This document shows positions 58,682-64,000 of a stretch of DNA of 64,000 nucleotides, piece after piece. The stretch is from Proteus vulgaris. Its GTDB lineage: Bacteria > Pseudomonadota > Gammaproteobacteria > Enterobacterales > Enterobacteriaceae. The DNA lies in contig NZ_CP090064.1 of NCBI RefSeq assembly GCF_023100685.1, positions 1,984,001-2,048,000 on the forward strand, written 5' to 3'. The notes under the pieces were generated by a model, which saw only the letters and a list, made by a program, of their open reading frames with translations, had not been told where the DNA came from and ran no database searches. Numbering within the stretch: the first letter of the stretch is position 1; each line of letters begins with the position of its first letter. A program made the translations under genes and the position numbers.

Positions 58682-59893
58682 ATGGGGAACCAACCTAGCC
58701 ACATCGATCACGTGAAACAGTTTAACCTTGGCACAGTCTTTCGTTTGATTGATGAACATGGCCCCATTTCCCGTATTTCACTGTCAAAAAAAGCAGAACT
58801 GGCTCCAGCGAGTATTACCAAAATTACGCGGGAATTAGTTGAAGCTCATCTTATTCATGAAACAGAGTTTCCGGATGTGGGATTTCGTGGCCGACCTGCG
58901 GTCGGATTAAAATTAGAAAGCCAAGGGTGGCAATTTCTCTGTATCCGAGTCAATAAAGGTAATTTACTTTTTAGTTTAAGAGAACTAGACAGTAAACTTG
59001 TTACTGAAGACACGTTTGATTTTCCTAAAGAGAACAGTGATAACTTTCTTACTCATTTTTTACTTGCTATTGATGAATTTTTCGAACGCTATCAATCACA
59101 TGTTGAAAGGCTGACGGCCATCAGTATTACTATGAATGCGATTATTGATCCCATTAGTGGGGTTATTCATAGTTCTCCTTATTATGATATTAAAGATGTT
59201 CCTCTTGCTGATAAAATTCATGAAAAAACAGGCGTTTCTGTTTTCTTACAGCATAGTGTCACGGCCTGGACAATGGCTGAATCTTTATATGGTGCGGCAA
59301 AAAACAATACAGATATTTTGCAAATTGTCATTGATGACATTGTTGGTGCCGGAGTGATTAGTAATGGGAGGACATTACATTCTCATAGTCACAGTGCGGT
59401 TGAAATTGGGCATACTAAAGTCATCGACTCTGAAAATAGCTGTTATTGTGGGGCGAAAGGATGTTTAGAAACCGAAATTGCTATTCCTCAATTAATTAAA
59501 AAAGCTCAATTATTGGCACAAGAAGATCCCACCTCGTTGCTAAACAAATATCCTATTACCATAGAAACATTGTGTGATGCAATATTAGTTGGAGATAAAC
59601 AAGCCCTTGAAGTCGTGCATTTAGTTGCACAGCGATTAGGTTTTATTCTTTCTGTGATGATTAATATCTTTAATCCACAAAAAATATTAATTGGTTCGCC
59701 ACTTTGTCGAGCTAAATCTATTCTTTTTCCATTGATTTTAAGTCATGTTCAAAATCAGGCCATGCCTCGTTACGCCCAATCATTAATTATTGAAGAAACA
59801 GAATTAAGAAATAAAGGTACTTTACCAGCAGCCTCATTGGTTAAAGAGGCTCTGTACAACGGTTCTTTGTTAATTGAGTTGATGCAAGGCTAA
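58682..59893 (+). CDS. mlc: Mlc, ROK-family glucose-responsive repressor
   Basis: 403 residues (E. coli 406). The N-terminal helix-turn-helix (GPISRISLSKKAELAPASIT) and the ROK domain with the zinc-binding signature EIGHTKVIDSENSCYCGAKGC (partly quoted) are intact. Mlc represses ptsG, ptsHI and manXYZ and is sequestered by dephosphorylated EIICB-Glc. Good ribosome site AAGGATGACATTC. Next to ynfK, as in E. coli. Confidence 0.95.
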   Translation: MGNQPSHIDHVKQFNLGTVFRLIDEHGPISRISLSKKAELAPASITKITRELVEAHLIHETEFPDVGFRGRPAVGLKLESQGWQFLCIRVNKGNLLFSLRELDSKLVTEDTFDFPKENSDNFLTHFLLAIDEFFERYQSHVERLTAISITMNAIIDPISGVIHSSPYYDIKDVPLADKIHEKTGVSVFLQHSVTAWTMAESLYGAAKNNTDILQIVIDDIVGAGVISNGRTLHSHSHSAVEIGHTKVIDSENSCYCGAKGCLETEIAIPQLIKKAQLLAQEDPTSLLNKYPITIETLCDAILVGDKQALEVVHLVAQRLGFILSVMINIFNPQKILIGSPLCRAKSILFPLILSHVQNQAMPRYAQSLIIEETELRNKGTLPAASLVKEALYNGSLLIELMQG

Positions 59894-60089
59894 ATGAAGT
59901 GCAAAAAATCGTAACAGAAGTGTTTTGCAAGCGTAAATACCTCAATTGATCATTAACGAATTCTCTATTTTCGACCAATTAACTAAAAAATTGAGCTACC
60001 TCAAGCCACCAGAAACAGTGTTACCCTAAACTCTAATCTCTGTCATTTTTTATGAACCTGATTTATCTGTCATAACGGAAGTAAATTAT

Positions 60090-60761
60090 ATGTTAACACG
60101 CTTTTTTGTTACGGGGACAGATACCAACGTGGGTAAAACTGTTGTAACCCGAGCACTTCTTCAGTCATTAAATCGTGGCGGGTCAACGGCAGTGGGTTAT
60201 AAGCCTATTGCAACAGAATTACATGAAACGGCTGATGGTGAGCGTAATCGTGATGCAATGATTATTCATAATTCATCGCCAGTTGAAGTTCGCTACGACG
60301 AAATTAATCCTATTTTGCTTGATAATTGTTATGTTAGCGAAAATGAAATTGATTTTAATAAAATTTCAAATGAGCTCGATAATTTAAGTAAAAAAGCAGA
60401 GTGTGTTGTTATCGAAGGTAATGGCGGTTGGCGTTATCTACTCGATGATAATACCTTTTATTCTGATTGGGTGGTAAAAGAACAAATTCCAGTTGTTTTG
60501 GTTGTTGGTATTCAACCAGGCTGTGTTAATCACTCAATATTAACAGCACAATCTATTATCAACGATGGTTTGAAATTAGTCGGTTGGGTTGCTAACAGAA
60601 TAAATCCAGGATTACCTTATTATGCGAAAATTGTGGAAAGGCTGTCTCAGCATATTCCTGCGCCGCTGATTGGTGAAATCCCGTATTTATTACGTCCTGA
60701 AGAACGTGATCTCTCTTGTTACCTTGATTTAAGTCAGTTGGAAATCGCTGTACCTGCTTAA
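60090..60761 (+). CDS. ynfK: Dethiobiotin synthetase-like protein (YnfK, BioD2)
   Basis: 223 residues. P-loop GTDTNVGKTVVTRALLQ (about 9-25) and VVIEGNGGWRYLLDD (about 103-117) match BioD. It is the second copy type found next to mlc in enterobacteria; the primary BioD is in the bio operon elsewhere. It would use ATP, CO2 and DAPA if active. Residues around YKPIATELHETADG match the substrate loop. Downstream hairpin and T run are present. Confidence 0.92.
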   Translation: MLTRFFVTGTDTNVGKTVVTRALLQSLNRGGSTAVGYKPIATELHETADGERNRDAMIIHNSSPVEVRYDEINPILLDNCYVSENEIDFNKISNELDNLSKKAECVVIEGNGGWRYLLDDNTFYSDWVVKEQIPVVLVVGIQPGCVNHSILTAQSIINDGLKLVGWVANRINPGLPYYAKIVERLSQHIPAPLIGEIPYLLRPEERDLSCYLDLSQLEIAVPA

Positions 60762-60829
60762 GAGAGAATATAAATAAGTAACGAAGTGGATTGAGTTGCC
60801 TGTTTTTTAACGGAGCCAAACTTGTTACT

Positions 60830-60882
60830 TTTAAACGCCTGATGAGTAAATTCATTGGGTGTTTTTGTTTTTTCTGAACTTT
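60830..60882 (+). terminator. Probable ynfK terminator
   Basis: AAACGCCTGATGA pairs imperfectly (wobbles) with TCATTGGGTGTTT between 60832 and 60864, followed by a T-rich stretch. It is about 70 bases after ynfK. Confidence 0.55.
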
Positions 60883-60995
60883 GCTTAAAACTGGAATAAT
60901 GATGAAAAAAAACGACAGAATTAAAGTAAATATGGAAAAAAATAAATAAAATGATTTTAAATCAGTAAGATACTCATTCATATTGAATGATAAAG

Positions 60996-61026
60996 AAAAG
61001 GGCGCTAATAATTGCGCCCTTTTTTA
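60996..61026. terminator. Bidirectional terminator before the DUF1161 gene
   Basis: AAAAGGGCGC (60996-61005) pairs with GCGCCCTTTT (61014-61023), flanked by A and T runs. It terminates the minus-strand DUF1161 gene and can back up ynfK. Confidence 0.88.
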
Positions 61027-61051
61027 ATTACAAGTTTTTATCAGCAGTACA

Positions 61052-61288
61052 TTAATGGCGAGTATAGATGATCTTCTTAGTGTCATTCTCGCAAGTGCCT
61101 ACCACTTTACCTTCTGTTTGTGCAACTTGGTCGTTTTCAACGACAGTTAAAGTAAAGTTAGCTGCGGGCACACCGTTATTAACGATTTTTTGTTGAATAG
61201 ATTCAACGACTTCATCACAACCTGCATTTGCTGCTAAAGGGGCAAATGCTACGAGGGTTGCCATTACTGCAAAGATATATTTTTTCAT
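61052..61288 (-). CDS. ynfD: DUF1161 periplasmic protein (YnfD-like)
   Basis: 78 residues from the ATG at 61288, chosen for GGAG 8 bases upstream and the clean signal peptide MKKYIFAVMATLVAFAPLAA (1-22 with NA). The short mature domain (GCDEVVESIQQKIVNNGVP, then VVGTCENDTKKIIYTR) has two Cys, probably a disulfide. Matches DUF1161. Position next to ynfB agrees with E. coli. Function unknown. Confidence 0.85.
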   Translation of the reverse strand: MKKYIFAVMATLVAFAPLAANAGCDEVVESIQQKIVNNGVPAANFTLTVVENDQVAQTEGKVVGTCENDTKKIIYTRH

Positions 61289-61341
61289 ATTACATTCTCC
61301 TTGTTTTACAACGCAAAACATCACTGTTTTACACGATTTTC

Positions 61342-61698
61342 TTATGGATTAACAGGGCGCCCAGTATTACTGTCTAAACAACGGCGGGTTTCAGGCTCCC
61401 AATAAGCGTAGACATTTGCACTTTTCAGACAAGCATCTCGCTCATCAATGGCTTTATCTACTTTATTAAATTCAATTTTTTCTCGCTGATTGACTTGAGT
61501 CCGAAGCTCACGCTTTTGATCCCAGTCTTCTTTCAGTTGTCGAGCTTGTTCTTTATCTAAGACATTGTCATAGCCATTACCATTAATGGTTACATTGGTA
61601 GAGGCGGCAATAGAAGAAAAAGAAGACACAGATAAACCAAGAAATAAGGAGAACAATACGGTTCTTACCGTTGGTTTCTTAGTTAGTGTATTGATCAT
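61342..61698 (-). CDS. ynfB: DUF1283 periplasmic protein (YnfB)
   Basis: 118 residues. Signal peptide (about 1-32, to SSIAA), then [20 protein letters not shown] and [19 protein letters not shown] typical of DUF1283. Two Cys near the end ([18 protein letters not shown]). It follows ydfG-side genes in E. coli-like order. Function unknown. Confidence 0.9.
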   Translation of the reverse strand: MINTLTKKPTVRTVLFSLFLGLSVSSFSSIAASTNVTINGNGYDNVLDKEQARQLKEDWDQKRELRTQVNQREKIEFNKVDKAIDERDACLKSANVYAYWEPETRRCLDSNTGRPVNP

Positions 61699-61798
61699 AG
61701 TTGCTATCCTCTAAAGTTATGTCGCTATTACTGTCAATGACTATTATATCTTAATAATTATAGCTGATGCCTTAATAAAAAATGAGTTTTCAGTGCGT

Positions 61799-62548
61799 TT
61801 AGTTTTGACGATGAACACTTAACCCGGCAAATGATTGACTAACGGGCATCATTTCTAAGGTATTAATATTAACATGGGCAGGTAATGTTGCTGTCCAATA
61901 CACGGCTTCTGCAACATCTTCTGGGGTTAACGCATTTGCATTTGCATACGTTTGTTCAACTTTGTCGCTATCACCTTTAAAACGAACTAATGAGAACTCG
62001 GTACCACCAACAAGGCCAGGTTCAATATCGGTAACACGTACCTTTTTACCTTGTAGATCAGCTCGTAACCCTAAGCTAAATTGTTTAACAAAAGCTTTAG
62101 TTGCCCCATAAACATTACCTCCCATATAAGGCCAGGATGCAGCGGTTGAGCTAATATTAATGATATGGCCTTTGTTTCTTTCCACCATCAAAGGAAGAAT
62201 GGCACGAGTAACATGAACAAGACCTTTATTATTCGTCTCGATCATCGTATCCCAATCATCGAGACTGGCTTTATCTGCGGTGTTTAAGCCTAACGCTAAA
62301 CCAGCGTTATTCACTAACACATCGATTTCGCGCCATTTTTCAGGTAATTGAGTGTAAACCTCACTAACGGCTTTTTTATCTGTAACATCTAACTGTAATG
62401 GATAAAATTGCTCACCTAATTCTTTATGTAAGTTGTTAAGCTTATCTAAACGGCGAGCAGTACCAATAACTTTGTGTCCATGGCTGATAAAATGACGAGC
62501 AATGGCTTCACCAAAGCCAGCAGAAGCACCCGTGATAAAAATAATCAT
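61799..62548 (-). CDS. ydfG: YdfG, NADP-dependent 3-hydroxy acid dehydrogenase
   Basis: 249 residues (E. coli 248). A classical SDR: FITGASAGFGEAIARHFI (about 4-21), NNAGLAL, and the catalytic NVYGATKAFVKQFSLGLR (Tyr and Lys). The C-terminus NINTLEMMPVSQSFAGLSVH matches YdfG. It reduces malonic semialdehyde and oxidises L-allo-threonine or 3-hydroxy acids, which links to the Rut pathway in E. coli. Confidence 0.95.
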   Translation of the reverse strand: MIIFITGASAGFGEAIARHFISHGHKVIGTARRLDKLNNLHKELGEQFYPLQLDVTDKKAVSEVYTQLPEKWREIDVLVNNAGLALGLNTADKASLDDWDTMIETNNKGLVHVTRAILPLMVERNKGHIINISSTAASWPYMGGNVYGATKAFVKQFSLGLRADLQGKKVRVTDIEPGLVGGTEFSLVRFKGDSDKVEQTYANANALTPEDVAEAVYWTATLPAHVNINTLEMMPVSQSFAGLSVHRQN

Positions 62549-62781
62549 TTAATTACCCTCGATAGTTATAATAATTGAAAGTAAAAGGCTATCACTAAAA
62601 AGAGTCAAGTTTAAAAGTAAGGATTGTGATAAATCAGCCTAAAAACAAGGTTCTTTTATGATGTGAAAGATTTTTATCTTTAATAGTAACTTGTATTTTT
62701 GTTTTTAACTGACAGAACAAGAGGTGTTTATTTAGTCAATTTTTGATTAAAAAATAAGGGAGACAAAGAGAATGCCTTGCA

Positions 62782-62982
62782 TCACGGCAAAACAAATAAA
62801 CTAAGTAAAAATAGGGCGATAATAATAATGATACTGCCAATTACGGCAATTACCAAGGTGGGTGATAAAAGAAAACAGAAGTAACACAAAATAAGGGTCA
62901 CTACGATATGAATCAAATCACTAAACGACTTATATAAAACGACGGCAGTTTTTTTTAATTGAAAGAGAAACGATTTATTCAT
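62782..62982 (-). CDS. Small membrane protein of unknown function
   Basis: 66 residues, two hydrophobic segments (about 25-45 and 45-65: LIHIVVTLILCYFCFLL and TLVIAVIGSIIIIIALFLL) after a basic Lys-containing N-terminus. A GGTG-type ribosome site lies upstream. No family recognised; may be a small stress or accessory membrane peptide. Confidence 0.55.
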   Translation of the reverse strand: MNKSFLFQLKKTAVVLYKSFSDLIHIVVTLILCYFCFLLSPTLVIAVIGSIIIIIALFLLSLFVLP

Positions 62983-63081
62983 ATCACACCAAAATAAATG
63001 CAGATTATCTGATTGTGACTCGTTGCTAGACTGAGCCGAAATAATGAAGACCCAGTCTAGCAGAGAATAAGGATAGAAAGG

Positions 63082-63303
63082 TTATTTTTTACCAACTTGA
63101 TGGCCAATAACGCCACCTAAAACACCACCGCCAATAGTACCCAATGCACTACCGTCAGTTAAAATAGCGCCACCAATAGCACCTGCACCGGCTCCAATTG
63201 CTGTATTACGGTCGCGTTTTGTCATGCTGGAACAGCCAGCAAGAGAAAAAAGTAGAACAGAAGCGACACACAGTGTTCCAATCTTTTTTAGCATGATATT
63301 CAT
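63082..63303 (-). CDS. osmB: Osmotically inducible lipoprotein OsmB
   Basis: 73 residues from the ATG at 63303, with GGAG 9 bases upstream. The lipobox LAGC (Cys24, Ser at +2) predicts the outer membrane. A glycine-zipper region (KRDRNTAIGAGAGAIGGAIL, then GTIGGGVLGGVIGHQVGKK) matches E. coli OsmB almost throughout. It is displaced: in E. coli osmB follows yciH, while here it is some 29 kb away from yciH. Confidence 0.93.
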   Translation of the reverse strand: MNIMLKKIGTLCVASVLLFSLAGCSSMTKRDRNTAIGAGAGAIGGAILTDGSALGTIGGGVLGGVIGHQVGKK

Positions 63304-63532
63304 TTTTATAAACTCCAAAATAAAGGACAATATAAAGATATCGTTATCGTATTCATACAAGCATCAGAATATTCGGGAACACAAAAAGGGAATAGTCTTA
63401 AAATGAGTTGTTATTGATAACACATATTTTAAATGCATTTTATAAAAATAAATTTTATTATCTCTATTATTATTTGATGTTCAGAATAAAGCATCAATGT
63501 ATTATGTCATTTACATGAGTTAACGTAACAAT

Positions 63533-64000
63533 ATGATATTGATAAATAAATTAAAAGCACTCTCTTCACAGTTTGCATCAGGCTATTTTGGTGTTGTATT
63601 AGGGATGATTGGTACGGGAATGGCATGGCGCTATGCAGCTAAAGAGCATAATTATCCAGCTTATATTGGTGAAATATTTATTGGTGTGGGTTGCTTGGTT
63701 TGGTTAATGCTTACGCTGTTTTTGCTTAGTAAATGGCTATTTCATCGACAAGCAATTCTTAATGAAATTAAACATCCGGTTGCCAGTGGATTTACTAGTT
63801 TATTTCCCGCAACGACAGTCTTAGTCTCGATAGGACTAAGCCCATATTTACCTTTATTTTCTTTGATACTGTTTAGCATCGGAGCTATTGCCCAGCTTGG
63901 GTATTCCAGTTGGTTGATTGGTTATCAATGGAAGGGTGAATATCCTAAAATGGCGACCACACCAGTGTTATATTTACCAACTGTCGCTAATAACTTTATC
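63533..64000 (+). CDS. TehA/SLAC1-type TDT-family transporter (5' part only)
   Basis: 156 codons from ATG at 63533 (MILINKLKALSSQFASGYFG) open to the window edge. Repeated membrane segments, FASGYFGVVLGMIGTGMAWRY, and the characteristic end of the helix pair YLPTVANNFI match the tellurite-resistance/dicarboxylate transporter (TDT) family, which includes anion channels of the SLAC1/TehA fold. The full family is about 320 residues, so roughly half is seen. Substrate not predictable. Confidence 0.82.
   Translation, partial: MILINKLKALSSQFASGYFGVVLGMIGTGMAWRYAAKEHNYPAYIGEIFIGVGCLVWLMLTLFLLSKWLFHRQAILNEIKHPVASGFTSLFPATTVLVSIGLSPYLPLFSLILFSIGAIAQLGYSSWLIGYQWKGEYPKMATTPVLYLPTVANNFI

Noticed and set aside
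60592..60981. 129-residue minus-strand ORF across the end of ynfK
   Set aside because: Antisense to the 3' end of ynfK and through two hairpins; no family resemblance.

Overview
The window reads as ordinary chromosome from a low-GC enterobacterium of the Morganellaceae, most likely Proteus (P. mirabilis or a close relative). This rests on gene order, on protein sequences clearly orthologous to E. coli K-12 genes, and on AT-rich intergenic DNA. I see no rRNA, tRNA, insertion sequence, prophage, integrase or CRISPR array. Species assignment is inference from recognition, not from a search.

Layout. 1-5.6 kb: yciB (cut by the window edge), a SulP anion transporter, yciC, ompW with a perfect FNR box upstream, and a BON-domain lipoprotein. 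5.8-12.7 kb: a complete tryptophan operon on the minus strand (trpL-E-G-D-CF-B-A) with a recognisable trp promoter/operator, a 20-codon leader peptide and an attenuator; trpG and trpD are separate genes. 12.7-34.3 kb: the block that follows trp in E. coli (rnm/yciV, yciO, rluB, btuR, yciK, sohB, yciN, topA, cysB, acnA, ribA, pgpB, lapA-lapB, pyrF, yciH). It carries several lineage-specific insertions: an unknown lipoprotein, sodC, an unknown 276-residue protein, and a lone NlpA/MetQ-type lipoprotein. 34.3-38.3 kb: a small secreted protein, kptA, rnb and nth. 38.3-44.6 kb: the rsxABCDGE electron-transport operon, whose RsxC carries eight near-identical 41-residue C-terminal repeats.

44.7-55.8 kb: ydgK-like, a GFO/IDH/MocA oxidoreductase, a bile-acid:sodium symporter-family protein, a DUF2007 protein, add, an orphan von Willebrand factor A protein, ydgA, fumC, a small acidic protein, and tus with a Ter site immediately upstream. 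This places the region in the replication terminus. 55.9-64 kb: a tiny secreted protein too short for usual ORF cut-offs, the divergent ynfM/ynfL pair, mlc, a second bioD-like gene (ynfK), DUF1161 and DUF1283 periplasmic proteins, ydfG, a small membrane protein, osmB, and the start of a TehA/SLAC1-type transporter.

Most of the window is conserved housekeeping: tryptophan synthesis, envelope quality control, redox maintenance and terminus biology. I did not find a clear new multi-gene system. The best candidates for something undescribed are the orphan VWA protein (49.7 kb), the unknown proteins at 15.7, 25.0, 34.4, 54.5 and 55.9 kb, the expanded RsxC repeat tail, and structured intergenic DNA upstream of rluB and downstream of ompW and yciN.
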